Source of the DNA: Anaspis maculata
Taxonomy: Eukaryota; Arthropoda; Insecta; Coleoptera; Scraptiidae
Assembly: GCA_949128115.1 (NCBI GenBank)
Contig: OX421961.1
Coordinates: forward strand, 127,785,050 to 127,849,049
Direction: 5' to 3'
Length of the DNA stretch: 64,000 nt
The notes beneath the pieces were generated by a model, which saw only the letters and a program-made list of their open reading frames with translations, made no database searches and was not told where the DNA came from. Position 1 is the first letter of the stretch; every line of letters starts with the position of its first letter. A program made the position numbers and the translations under genes. Of this stretch, positions 34,746 to 46,529 are shown one piece after another.

Positions 34746-35560
34746 TGGCGAAAAATGATAAATCGATGTATCAAAAAATCTTTCGTTCACAGGGTAGAGG
34801 GTTAAGCCGAACCGTTGGTCAGCAAGCTTGCAGCGACCAGGCCACGGGAGACTGGTTAGGGTGGATTATTTAAAAGTGGTCGCCGTGGGAAGGAGCGAAA
34901 TTCAGGGTTATTGATCATAAAGACGAATCAAAACCAATTCTGACCTTGACAAAGGCTCTCAAACGTCTGAATATCCAAAACTGAGGACTCAACAAAGAGA
35001 ATTGAAAGGTGGTGAGCATGAAGCCGATCCAGAAGAGCAGCAGCTGATCATCCTAATGGATAAAAGATCCTGGAAGAAAATACAGGAACTCGATGCCAGA
35101 CCGTTCCTGAACTTCATAGATCCAGTTTGAGATCCGGGGCCTGAAGGAGGAGGCGGCAGTGAGAAAGGTGAACAAAGAAGAGACATCAGATGAACTATTC
35201 CCACTTTCACCTATTATTGAGGAGGGGATCCTGCAGAAGACTGAGTTAACCTCCACCGCAACTGACCCAAAATCCAGGAGAGGCTGCTTTGCAATAGTAC
35301 CCATGAATAGAGGAAGAAGAGGAAAATCTAGGTAGAAGAACCCTGGATTCATAGAGGTGAAATTAGTGGATTAGAGACGAAAGAAACCTTGTCATCACTA
35401 ACACTGGCAGAAAATCAACCAAGAGCCTGCATAATTGCAAAGAGAAAGCATAATATGCTGCTGATGTGGAAAATATGTTCAGAGACCTGATGCTAGTGGA
35501 GGTGAAAACCGTTATGGTAAGGAGCCAGGTGGACCTAGCAGTCGGGGTCAGCATACCTAC
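34746..35560. other. Possible decayed retroelement body
   Basis: Purine-rich plus strand, with overlapping minus-strand ORFs that look like shadows. It leads into the RNase H-like tail below, so it may be the upstream part of that LINE, but no motif is firm. Confidence 0.3.
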
Positions 35561-35779
35561 CATATTACCGGCATCCACCAACGGAAGAAGTTAAAAAGCT
35601 AATGAGCGACTGTGACAACAGGGAAAAAACAGCTGCTTGAAAGGGACAATCGAGGATATGCACTAAAGAAAAAACATCGTATGCATTGGATGGAAACCTC
35701 AGGACTCAGACAATCCAGTTTTTTTATTGGAGGGTCCATCACACGCAAAAATGGAAGAACTCCTGCAGCTGAGTAGGAT

Positions 35780-35860
35780 ACAAATTATAGGAGAGCAGTA
35801 GGACTCTTAACGGGAGACTGCTGCCTGAGAAACCATATTTTGGAGGATAAATAATAGCTC
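35780..35860 (+). pseudogene. LINE RNase H C-terminal motif
   Basis: LLQLSRIQII followed, after a one-base shift, by RAVGLLTGDCCLRNHIL. The signature VxLLTGHxxLxxHL with an upstream L-S-R is the end of the RNase H domain in Jockey/I-type LINEs. His is replaced by Asp in the TGH triplet and the frame is broken. It is a short fragment. Confidence 0.55.
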
Positions 35861-37230
35861 TAGCAGTAATAGAATTCTGTGAAAATTGTCAAAGAAAAAA
35901 CAAGTTCTTTCACGTAACTTGTTTGAACCTAATGTCACCAAATTTACACATCAGATTCGAGTTCAGAAAATTGAATTTAGTCGGAAAAGATACCAAGCTT
36001 GTCGCGATCGGCTCAATATGGCCCAGGGGGAAAAAACACCTAGCTGAGCTTTGCCCCACCACGAGCCCCCTTCAACGATGATCGACACTTCAATGCGTCG
36101 AATTACGATGTATTTGCATCCAATGGAATCCGGTTCCATCCCTTCCATTTGAAGTTGCAATTTTTTGACCCCCTCCAATAACTTAAAACCCCCCTGGTGC
36201 TATTTTTGGCGATTTTGGATATGCAATAGAACACTCAATTCTGAACAAAATGTCAAATTTTCAGGTCGTCCATATTTTTTCCGAGGATTGATCGATTTTT
36301 TCACTATCTTTCCTGTACTATTTTTGTCATACTGTGGTATTCCCCCTTTGTTTTGTTTGTACGTTGGTACCTGAAGTAGGTACGGTCGTGGACGTTCGTA
36401 GCGTTTGCCGATGGGAGAGGAAGATGACGTGCGAGCGGCAGCCGCGGACAGAAGAGAAGAGAATCAGCTGTGGTGCAGAACACGTGATTTTCCAGTGCAA
36501 CGAGTGTGCGTCGTTTTCTCCTAATCTAAGGTCGGTCTTTCTTTGATTATTGTACCGTAATTTTGGCCTCCACCCACTCATCAAATCATGCATTTCGATA
36601 CCTATTTTGTCCGCAAAATTACTGTACATAACCCAAAATTCTTTGTTCTCTTTGTTCTCAACGGGTTTGCATAACCCGCAGTTTTTCCCCTTGGAAATCA
36701 AGGTACTCTGAACTGCTTTGAATTTTGTGTAATTTATCTACTCCCAAATGAACAAATGATCTCAACGTTGATGGCAAAGGCCGTAATCTAGTAGGTGTGC
36801 ATTTTGCGCACTCATGACTTTGCCTCGGGATTGCGCTATCGCGCGTATTTTGAGGTTTCACAAATGTTTCTTTTCCACAAGTTACGTCACAAACAGTGAG
36901 ACGACAAAAAGAATCTCTACTACGCCAAAATCAGCCGCTTAGTAGAGAACAGAACTTTTCATGATTCATTCACATTTCATTGTTCATTGACGGGTAAGGT
37001 AGACATGAAAGTAAAGGAAGGAAAGGAGACTTGCACGCTTCTCCGTGTCCTGGGAGGGGGGTCCACCTGCTCGTATGGATCTGCCTCGTTGAGTCTACTA
37101 ACCTTTTCTTATTTGGGGGGAAATTATGCAGCACGACAAAGAGAGGGCCACAGGTTGGCTCGAGTCGATCTTCTTGTATTTACTGTTATTTACTGTATGT
37201 GACTACTGTTTACTAACCATTGTTCTGTTT
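35861..37230. other. No gene recognised
   Basis: Apparently unique DNA. ORFs at 36327-36701 (minus) and 36334-36546 (plus) overlap each other and show no motif. Confidence 0.3.
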
Positions 37231-37262
37231 TGTATGTATGTATGTATGTATGTATGTATGTA
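37231..37262. repeat. TGTA microsatellite
   Basis: About eight units. Confidence 0.95.
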
Positions 37263-37749
37263 TCTGTGGGGTTTGTGATGGTTAACTTCTGGGGAATTTC
37301 GGGCGATTGCGTTATAGATACTTCTTCCTTCCAATTGCTTACTAAAAGTATGACCAACTCCAACTTCTCTACTTATTTATCTCTCACCTGTTTCTTGTTT
37401 ATTTATTTACCTACACCATTTATCTGCTATCATTTGTTTCTTGTTTATTTACCGACACCATTACATATAACTTGTTTCTTGCTGATTATTAACTTGTTTA
37501 CCGATCGTTTCTTTATTGTTACCTTATCTATAAATTCGACTTCTTTTGTCTGTAAAGTGGAAAATTAATTGCTGAGCGTATAGTTTTCTCCAAAGCGTAA
37601 GCGCGCGAGTTTCCTTTTGTTGTTGCGTGAATAACTTGTAAACGAAACAAACTTTCAAAGAGGTTAAGGCACCGATTCACGCTGACTTCATCAATGCATC
37701 ACTGGAGTGACTTCTCTGTCATTTCATCATGACTCATTCACACTTGACT
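37263..37749. other. No feature seen
   Basis: T-rich low-complexity sequence. The ORF at 37230-37568 is a translation of it. Confidence 0.3.
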
Positions 37750-38299
37750 TTTGTTCAGATCATTTGGGAAGGATTTTTCAGCAATCAACCAGGCAATACG
37801 CAGGGGTTTCTTTGACGTGTTCTTCCCATGTTTGCCTGTCAGCGAATACGTCACTTTTCTGTTGCGATTGAATTGACAGTTGGACATGTTTCATGTTTTG
37901 TTTTTGCTTTGTTGTGTTGATCTGATTTTGTGTTCATTTCATTGTTGTAAATTCCTGCATTGTCTAAATAATTTGTAAAGATTTTTCTTGTTTCATTTGT
38001 TTGTGTTTTGTTGTTCTTTATCCATGTTGTGTCATTTTCATCACTGTCAGTTTATGGTTGTGAGATGTTTTGAGAAAAGAAACAAAAGCACTTGAAAGTT
38101 TGCAATTGATTTTCAATAAATAAACATTCATTTTGATTGCATTTCATTCGCGTTTCATTCAAGAATTCAACTTCATCCCCTAGGGCACATTCTCATCTAG
38201 AGTAAGAACTCACACAACGTAGGTAAGAGGTAAACAACGTTGGGAAGGAAAGGAACAACGACGATCACTGCCAAACATCGAAAACGGGGTTACACTACA
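37750..38299 (+). repeat. LTR-like dispersed repeat, copy 3, with primer-site-like sequence
   Basis: The best copy of the 9632 and 17055 family: GGCAATACGCAGGGGTTTC, GCGAATACGTCACTTTTCTG, GAGATGTTTTGAGAAAAG, TTCTCATCTAGAGTAAG, AACGTAGGTAAG, ACAACGACGATCACTG, ending GGGGTTACACTACA. Four bases after this lies TGGTGCCGTGACC (38304-38316), which has the form of a tRNA primer-binding site. This supports a 5' LTR of a retrotransposon whose body is mostly gone. Confidence 0.6.
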
Positions 38300-38770
38300 G
38301 AAATGGTGCCGTGACCAGGATACACTACAATACGACCCACTGTCTTCTAGGGGGTACCCCTGGCCTGTTGCAAAATTCAATGTGCGAATATTTCTAGCCT
38401 CAACTGATCGAAGATTGCGATCTTCAGCGAAGTTCAGGTAGTCCCCAGCAGGAAATTGTTGCAAATGATTGAAGTCTACGTCTACATTACGTATAGCAAG
38501 AGACCTCAAGATGGTTCCATTAGCCATCATGAGCAAAGAAGGCTTCAGGATACTGGTATTCGATGGCCAAAAATCGAAAAAGACTAGACAGCAGGAAACG
38601 TTTCTTCGAAAAATCAGGCGATTGCACGTAATTCGCCTGCCTGATCGCCGACAGGCAGCGCCATTATATCGCCGATTGGTAATGCGAAGTTTCAGTAATG
38701 GGATTCCTATGAATATTGGCCTAGTGCACCTAGTGGTTGGTATTGAATTGGTTGGATTATGATGTGCGTA
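38300..38770 (+). other. Sequence downstream of the primer-like site
   Basis: Would be the leader and gag start if the LTR reading is right. A 97-codon ORF at 38469-38762 (MKSTSTLRIARDLKMVPLAI) is Arg/Lys-rich but has no diagnostic motif. The longer antisense ORF (38210-38785) is probably its shadow. Confidence 0.3.
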
Positions 38771-38772
38771 TA

Positions 38773-39335
38773 CAGGGTGATTCAAAAATGGCGCATTTCA
38801 TTTTGGGCACGTTATAATGGACGTTGACAGAGCATGGGAAAAATAATGAAAAAAATTAATCGGCTTCGATTTGCAAGTTATTAACAAAAACAAATCTGTC
38901 CAATCTGGCAGCATCGCATTAGTACCTACCTGGCACCTTTAGATCAAAGAGGTACATCACAATAGCATTATTGTATTGTTAGGATTGTTACCCTGGAAAC
39001 TTTGTAGAACCTGCCAGACCATACCAAACATACTTGCCAAATGTATTTTCACGGCACTTTTGAGGTGAAAGACGAATTTTGAAATATGAAAATACGACTC
39101 AAATCTCAGTTGCAAGAGAAATTTTCAATCAGGAACTACTAACGACATGTGACTCTTCGCAAGTAACAATGCTTTGCTTTGAAATCATGCAAATTGAAGA
39201 AGTTAAATTCTCAACTTCACCTCTTCATAACTCGAAGGATAAATGAGCCAATTTTTTTTTACTATTTTTTCCGTGCTCCCTTAATGTCTCCCACAACGTA
39301 CACGGGAGGAAATGCGCCATTTTTGAATCACCCTG
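38773..39335. mobile_element. CAGGGTG-ended palindromic element, TA-flanked
   Basis: CAGGGTGATTCAAAAATGGC with TA before it, and the complement ending at 39335 followed by TA. The ATGCGCC... arm is short and the interior weakly symmetric (AACTTG/CAAGTT blocks). It is noncoding. Confidence 0.85.
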
Positions 39336-39337
39336 TA

Positions 39338-40686
39338 TGTGTGTAATCTGTGTATATAGATAATACCTATTAAAGAGAGTTCCATTTACCTTGGGGCCTT
39401 AACTACCGGTAAATAAGAGCTCTACCAGAAACGTTGGTTTGGTCAAAATTCCACACATGCAGATTGCACTTGACATTGACATTCAACCTTGACGTTATTG
39501 ACATTTATATCATATCAGCGACGTAATCGCCATCTACATATTGTAGTCTCCCTAATAACGCTATAGGTGACCACACGCGATATAAACTGTTGAAATAAAT
39601 CGTCAGATTTTGATGCAAATAACGAAATATCTCCAAATCGTGAATGGAAATCCCCTGCACGATACCTGCGATTACAAAATGTAGTAGGCAGGTGTCGTAC
39701 AAGCACCGGTAGTTTCTCTACACATCCTACATCGGTTACGACGCAATTGTTTAAATATCTATGCTAAGCAAATAGCTGAGAGAGGACGACGCGATTCGTA
39801 CTTGGAAATACGTGTGATTTTCTCAGAAATCACACTTCGAGATAGGTGGGTGTTTGTGCAACTCGAAATCTATTTCGGGATGTGCCAAACGAACGAATAA
39901 AAACCTGCAAGAGTAGGAGTAAGAACCGCAACTATCTCAACAAAAAAAAAATCAATCGACCATCAACGATACACTTTACTATCTATGCTCAAAAGAAAAT
40001 GAACGATTTCAGAACCGCAAATTCGTCCATTCAAATGTGGGCTCCTCGGCCTGACGTCAGCACCAGCCATGTGGGTTCCCGTTACATCAAGGTAAAACAA
40101 TGCGTCGCGCCATAAAAATTGCGCGCTTTACTATAATTTGACGGAATCTGAATTCTAATAATAATCGCAATTATTACTGCCGTCCGCGTACAAGGCAAAC
40201 ACGCTTTTGAAACAATCAAGAACAAGCCCGAGCTCATTTTTCTTCCGAAATGGTTACAGGTCAAGCGCGCGACTTTATTATTAACTTGCGAAAACGCAGG
40301 AAAAAAAAACGCAAACGGATTCTAATATCTGACCTTTAACCTACGAAATATTCGCGTTTCTATGTGCCATTCAATGGTCGCGCTTGGAAATCAGTGAAAT
40401 CGCATTGCGAGGGTTCCCTATGATGCTTGAAACAAACTCATTGTTGGAAAGAACTGGAGCAGGAGAAACTTTGCAAGTTTATTTGAGTTTTGGCGGACGG
40501 CTATTGTTTTCGAGATTTATCTAATCGATATGCGTATTTCGTAATGCCGTAAGCCCCGTGCATAAATCATTATTATTATTGCAATAATCGATTTGGTTCG
40601 ATGCCTCTGTACTGGAAACTGAGCTGGAAACATGTTCTGAACGTGCTGCTTTACATGCTGGATGCGAGACTGGATGTTTTCGCTTG
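39338..40686. other. Mostly non-repetitive DNA
   Basis: No gene motif. 39980-40400 combines TAATAATAATCGCAATTATT-type motifs with CG-rich patches and no repeats, again an enhancer-like texture by composition only. Confidence 0.3.
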
Positions 40687-40896
40687 TATCCCGTTCACTT
40701 TTTATTTTCATAGAATGAATTTTGAAGCCAAAATGAAGTGACAAGCTGGAGGGCTACGATCACGGCTGATGGCACCTGCAAAGTTTTGGGGCGAAACTAT
40801 CAACGGCCATCAACTGTATCCTCCCAGCGCTCCAGCATGTCACTTTATTTTTGCTCCAAAAACTCATTCTGCTGCAAATAAAAAGTGAACGGGATA
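40687..40896. mobile_element. 210-bp palindromic MITE
   Basis: Ends TATCCCGTTCACTTTTTATT and the exact complement; the arms continue through AAAGTGACATGCTGGAG with a few differences. TA is the first and last dinucleotide, consistent with a TA target. Confidence 0.85.
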
Positions 40897-41869
40897 TACC
40901 AACTTGTGTCAGCATGACATGAAGTACTAGAGGGCGCAGGACGCAGCTATCTGTCAAAGAAACCGATATGCTTGGGGTAGATAATTTCTACACGTATACA
41001 CAGATCCTCGAGCGAATTCTGCCTTACAAACAACACAGGTGATCTTTTTCGGCGGACCCCCAAGCCGCAGTTGGCGGTTAAAAATACAAACGGTGGGCGT
41101 TTTTGTGAGTAGACAGATTTGTTTTTCCCAGTGAAGGCGTTATGCGACAAAATGATGAATTCCCGGACAAAAAATGAATTGGTATTTACCTCCTGTCACC
41201 TGTGCCTGTGCAGAGAAATACATTCCCGATGGAGCACTGCTTCAACGAGGTAATGGATTGGGAACGTATGAAATAATCCCGAGGTGATGACAAATCGACG
41301 CAACGAGCTGTACCAGACCAAATGAACTGTGTACATTATTGTTTCGGTGCGGCAACGACAATCTTGAATACATTTTTCTGTTCCTGAGTAAATTGTAACA
41401 AGCGAATATGCCTCATGGGGATGAGGCTCTGTACTTCCTTTTCAAAAGATTAGTGAACGCAAGATGTTAGTTAGGGTTCTACCACTTCTACCGTTATTTG
41501 GGCAGAATTTCCAATATGGCGGCCAAAATAGTGGCATAATCATGAAATTCGGCTTGAAAATCAGAATGATCGTACTAGACAAGGGGTAAGTTCCAGGTTT
41601 CATGAAGATCGTTCCACTAATAAAAGATTTCAATATGACGGCCAAGATGACGGCGGAGGAGGAGGACAAGATGAGGAGGGCGTAGCGTGTAGTAGGCCGC
41701 TCCAATTGGCCGCTGCCAAGAGTTCGATGGGTGACTAGGTGTCTTTTATCTGATTCGAAGCCGGTCTGGAATTTCCCCTCGGGGGGTCTTAGGCAAACCC
41801 CCCAAGTATACATGCCTCCAGCCGGCAGTACGGCAATGTGTAGAGGATAACCGGCAGCGTGGTCGGGAG
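40897..41869. other. No gene recognised
   Basis: The minus-strand ORF that ends at 41442 continues into the palindrome at 41935 and is not supported. 41500-41660 repeats phrases such as AATATGGCGGCCAA. Confidence 0.3.
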
Positions 41870-41917
41870 CAGGGGCGGCGGAACCAGGGGGGGCAAGGAG
41901 AGACATGCCCCCCCCTG
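41870..41917. repeat. hAT-like terminal sequence
   Basis: CAGGGGCGGCGGAACCAGGG, then a hairpin GGGGGGGCA...TGCCCCCCCC. CAGGGGCGG is a common start of hAT TIRs. Only one end is seen. Confidence 0.4.
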
Positions 41918-42495
41918 ATCTCAGTCTTCTGGAGGCCTGGATAGTCCGGGTACTAAGGGACAAATTCAAGTGAAACTCTGCACTTGGTGATAAAGTTTTG
42001 AAACTTAGCACAAATGTTCTTTGAATGATTCTCAACAAACCTGGATGTGGGGCAGACTTGACAGGAGGCGTATACATGGTGAAAAATTAAGTTGAAAAAT
42101 TAAAAAATTGTGTCTGAAGAACCAAAAGTGCTGGAGTCTTACAAATCACCATATTTAGGTGTAATTTAATGTTCATGAAGCTCCCGCAAACAGTTTTGGA
42201 ATATCTTGTTTTTTCTCTGAGATATTTTGAAAAACGTAAAAATGCTCTAAAAAAACAGCTTTTTGCCCATAAATCAGCAAATTCTGAAGATTTTGAGGCG
42301 AAACTTGGTATTTCTACAATGTGTTGCGTTAGGAATAGAATAAGATCAGGAGCCAATTTCTGCGCCACCTGTTTTCAGAAATACGATAGTAAATTTTTTG
42401 TTGTCTTCACGACGACCATTTTGAATGTGCCTGTGACTGAATATTTCAAAACGTGGTCGGCAGTTGTAAAGGGGACTACATTGGATCATTATATA

Positions 42496-43077
42496 CAGGG
42501 TGTTTCAGTTTTAATCGAGCAAACTTTGGGATAAAATTCTCCTCATCCGCTTGATTCAGAAAAATATAACATACATGCCTTTCACTCGTTTTCTTAGGAA
42601 GATACAGGGTGTCAAAGTTGATTTTTTTCGGTTTTCAAAATTTTGGAACTTGAGAACCGTTCAACGATAGTAGCTGAAATTGAGCATAGGCTGGTTTGTC
42701 GGAACCGTCTACCTACCTGCCAAATTTTGAAAGAATCCAATCAGTGGCGTAGGAGTTATGGGGGGTCATTATTTATCAAGGTTCTACAGATGCTTCCAAA
42801 ATAATGACCTCCCATAGCTTCTACGCCACTGGTTGGATTCTTTCAAAATTAGGCAGGTAGGTAGACAGTTCCGACAAACCAGCCTATGCTGAATTTCAGC
42901 TACTATGGTTGAACGGTTCTTAAGTTACAAGATTTTGAAAACCGAAAAAAATTAACTTTGACACCCTGTATCTTTCTTAGGAAACGAGTGAAAGGCATGT
43001 ATGTTATATTTTTCTGAATCAGGAGGATGAGGAGAGTTTTATCCCAAAGTTTGCTCGATTAAAACTGAAACGCCCTG
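42496..43077. mobile_element. CAGGGTG-ended palindrome, TA-flanked, nested
   Basis: CAGGGTGTTTCAGTTTTAAT at the left and the complement (with CGCCCTG) at the right, each beside TA. Arms about 280 bp. A second internal CAGGGTGTCAAAGTT pair (42606 and 42950) looks like a retained older terminus. Two CTACGCCACTGG-like motifs are near the centre. Confidence 0.9.
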
Positions 43078-43732
43078 TACAGAAAAAGACACCACGAGAC
43101 AACATGAAACCTTTCTCAATGGAGTGAAGAGGACTATGAGATTATCATTTTTGTTAAAAAAAGGAATATTCTATTGAGACGTCGCTCACAAAAAATTCTT
43201 GAACTGATGATGGTGAATTTTGGCACAAGATCTCGGAAAAGATGAAAGTTTGAATTTCTGGTTGTATTTCACTTCTGCAAGTACCACGTCACCCGTCATC
43301 CACACTAAACACAGATTTACCGATTTTAACTCTGATGATTTTAATTTACGTAAAAATCACTACTTTCTCATGCAGAATGTCTTTTTTTGTATGGAATGGT
43401 CCAATGTAGTCTCCTTCACAATTGCCGACCACGTTTTGGAATATTCAATCAAAAGAAAATTCCAAATCGCCACCGTGAAGACAACAAAAAGTTGACTACC
43501 GTATTTCTGAAAATAGGAGGCCTAGAAATTGGCTCCTGGTCTCTTTCATTTCTAACGTCACACATGGTAGAAATACCAAGTTGCACCTTAAAATCTTGAA
43601 AATTTGCAGATTTATGGTGGAAAAGTCGTTTTTTCGAGCATTTTTACGTTTTTCGAAATATCTCAGGGAAGAAACAAGATATTCCAAAACTGTTTTGGGC
43701 AGCTTCATAAACAATAAATTACACATATTATA

Positions 43733-44477
43733 CAGGTGTCCCGAAAATATACCGACAACGTTCTAAAGCAGCCTCCTCTCATCAAAACAAGAAGAAAAGT
43801 TCCTATGAACATGGGTCCGGAAACGCTTCCTAAGGGAGCTACAGACCCCTAAAGTTGGGACCCTGAAGATGGTTTTTATTCAATATCTCCGAAACCGTTC
43901 AAGGGAAAGCAATTAAACTTGACACATCCACTAACCTTTCTATGCCTAACAAAATAAGGCAAGATTAATTTTAAAATAATTTACCAGGGGTGGGTCAGGC
44001 TGAGGTGTGGGGGTAAAAATAACCCTTACTCTTCTGAATGTGAATTGTTCCCAAATTCAACAAGAAATAATAGAATATTGGAGTTTTCTACCATAAAAAG
44101 GTCCCCCTGTTCAACCTCGATAGATGCGTTTACGAGATATTTGAGTTTGAATGTATGAAAACGTGGTCAGAAATGCTGATTATTTAATTACGATATTCAA
44201 GGCGAAAGAAAAACTATTTCAAAGCAACTTCATTTTTGTTAGGCATTCAAATCTTGTTAAGCATAAGAAGGTTATTGAATGTGTCAAATTTGATTGATTT
44301 TTCTTGAAAAACGGTTTCGGAAATATTAATTAAACAACCACCTTCAGGGTCCCACCTTTAGGGGCCTGTAGCTCCCTTATGAAGCGTTTCCGGACCCATG
44401 TTCATAGGAGCTTTTCTTCTTATTTTGATAAAAGGAAGCTGTCCTAGAACGTTGTCGGTGTATTTTCGGGACACCTG
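43733..44477. mobile_element. CAGGTGT-ended palindrome, TA-flanked, nested
   Basis: CAGGTGTCCCGAAAATA, arms of about 340 bp, TA on each side. Inserted in the right arm of the giant palindrome; removing it makes CACATATTATA join TATTGTGATTTACAAGACTC and restores arm symmetry. Confidence 0.9.
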
Positions 44478-44570
44478 TATATTGTGATTTACAAGACTCC
44501 AGCACTTTTGGTTCTTCAGATGGAATTTTTGAATGTTTCAACTTTATTTGCTTTATGGAAATAATAAATG

Positions 44571-44592
44571 ATCTATCTATCTATCTATCTAT
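44571..44592. repeat. CTAT microsatellite
   Basis: Five to six units in the right arm of the giant palindrome, absent from the left arm. Confidence 0.9.
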
Positions 44593-44744
44593 TTTCCACC
44601 CTGTATACGCTACCTGTCATGTCTGCCCCACATCCAGGTTTGTTGAGAATAATTCAAAGAACATGTGTGTCAAGTTTCAAAACTTTATCACCAAGTGCAG
44701 AGTTTCTTCCCTTAGTACCCGGACTAGGAGGCCAGGCGCCGTAC

Positions 44745-46529
44745 AAAATCTCTCATTACTCTACTTAACATATCAGCTGGAATCGATCTAATTTCGTCTT
44801 CGATATTTTGTTTTAGTTGCACGAGATCGCGGGGTTTATGTTTATAGACGCGCCCTTTCGGCAATCCCCCACAAAAAATAATCTGGTGCCGTAAGATCCG
44901 GTGAACGAGCTGGCCATGTCATGTCGCCGTTACGAGATATTAATCGACCAGGTAACATATCACTCAGCATTATCGACACTAATTCTGGCTGTGTGACACG
45001 ACGCACCATCCTGCTGGAACCAATAATCTTCATTCAGTTTTTCGTACCTTGGCCCAAAAAAAAAGAATCAAACATTTGACAATATCTTTGAGATGTCACA
45101 GTCACGGTTCTTCCGTTTTCTTCGAAGAAGTAAGGACCAATAATGTCACTGGCTGATATGGCGCACCGAACGGTTACTTTCTCTGGATGAAGAGGACGTT
45201 CCATACCCAATACATCCTTGTCGTATAAGGGCCATCTTAGCGCAAGCGTCAGCAGGGTGGTACAAATTCTGACAGACGACAGTTAACGGCGAAACAACAG
45301 AAATTTTAGCTGTGTTTTGACACATATTTTTAAGGTTATGTCATTTCAGAACGCGATTTGCTTAGAAAAGCAGCTTCCTCCTGCACTGCAGGAGGACCTT
45401 ATGTGGTAATTCCATGCTCTAATCGTCCTAACAAGCCCAACTGGGAAACAAATTGTCAACATATCTACTGTTCCAAATGTTCGTATCAATATTTAGGTAG
45501 GAGTCAAACAGTAATCAAAGTTGGAGCTCGAATTAGAAAATATTGGAAATATTTTGTACTTTTTAGGAGCGGCACATATTGGCATTTTGCTAGGTAATTG
45601 CCAGTTACCGCTAGAGACAACCAGATGTACCCATACCCAGGGTAGTGCAATCCTTCTATTTACATCTCTCGAGTGTTGTAAGTGTTCATATCATATCGCA
45701 GAGAAAGTCATTTGCAAAATCATCGCTTATGTTTTTACGTTTTGAAATTATATCGAATGTAAATAGTGATATAATGGTGGGCTAATGGGTGGGTGAATCT
45801 ATCAAATACATAAAAAAGTTTTGTACCTAACATCGTTATCAATCACTTTCGCGTATGTTCTAGTCGAATTTGTACCAACCTGTTCGAATATTCAATTACG
45901 CGCCGGGAGTCTTACTCATTTGACAACCGAACGCAAGCGCACTGTTGTAGGAAAAAAAAGTGTACCTTGAATTTTGTTTGTCAACAAACCTATTCAAGTA
46001 AAAATGCGCTCCGTCACTCATAAACAGACGATGAGTAACATTGGGCTCTCTAACAATAAGGTCCAAGAATTCTCTACAAAACGCAAGACGGTTTTCTTTA
46101 TCCCTTGCGGGCTCAACTCTTGGGCAAGAGCTGGTTATATGGATGGATTCTCATACTCTTAAGAATCCGATAGACACTGGACTTCTTCGAATCTCATGCG
46201 GAGGCATGTTGTCTGAGGGGACGTTCTGGACTCCTTGCAAAGGAAACCCGTACTCGATCGAAGTTTTCAGGATTGAAAACACTTCGAGGTCTTCCAGTTG
46301 AGCTTTTGTTGTTGATGTTGCCCGAAACTTGCCGTTTTTTTATTCCATGCCAAAATGGTGCCTCTCGACGTTGGAATTCAATTCGAAATGCTCGTTGAGT
46401 CACAACAATCGAATTTGTTCTCAAACAATGTGTTACGCAAAATATGCGATGGTCGGCGGTATAATTGTTCATGATAATTATTCTGACAACCGTCAACAAA
46501 ACTCCCATGTTTCCTTGATAAGATCCCAT
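44745..46529 (-). pseudogene. Mariner-like DD34D-type transposase, split by an insertion
   Basis: Read on the minus strand. 46529-46194 gives an N-terminal helix-turn-helix type stretch (RIFCVTHCLRTNSIVVTQRA) and a linker (STGRPRSVFNPENFDRVRVS). Near 46020 comes the first catalytic Asp in FMSDGAHF (usually SDEAHF), then LNRFVDKQNSRY. After an insertion: HPEKVTVRCAIS, IIGPYFFEENGRTVTV, the second Asp in WFQQDGASCHTA (near 45015), and the third in DLTAPDYFLWG (near 44885), followed by a C-terminal helix. This is the insect mariner-like group with a DUF4817-type N-terminus. Several frameshifts and stops kill it. TIRs were not found. Confidence 0.85.
45249..45931. mobile_element. 683-bp insertion in the transposase, 8-bp target duplication
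   Basis: CGCAAGCG lies directly at 45241-45248 and 45932-45939. Deleting the insert plus one copy makes the transposase frame run uninterrupted from the QNSRY block into the HPEKV block. No inverted ends are obvious. One 79-codon ORF (45358-45597) contains Cys residues (PCSNRPNKPN, CQHIYCSKC) but I do not recognise it. Confidence 0.8.

Larger units (their letters stand above)
41935..44745. mobile_element. Giant nested palindrome (2.8 kb)
   Basis: The left arm 41935-42490 (AGTCCGGGTACTAAGGGA; ACTTGGTGATAAAGTTTTGA; GTGCTGGAGTCTTACAAATC; AGTTTTGGAATATCTTG; GGCTCC) is matched in reverse complement by 43390-43732 plus 44478-44740. The right arm is split by the 43733-44477 element, and the region beside the loop holds the 42496-43077 element. 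Both inserts are palindromes themselves. The 211-codon minus ORF at its left edge is not credible. Confidence 0.9.

Noticed and set aside
35363..35581. 72-codon minus ORF as a gene
   Set aside because: Lies antisense to the likely LINE body preceding the RNase H motif; no domain.
38210..38785. 191-codon minus-strand ORF
   Set aside because: Overlaps the end of the LTR-like repeat and a plus-strand ORF; Arg/Cys-rich with no recognisable domain.
41442..42077. 211-codon minus-strand ORF
   Set aside because: Spans the edge of the giant palindrome and a hAT-like end; no motif, and the arm counterpart is not open.
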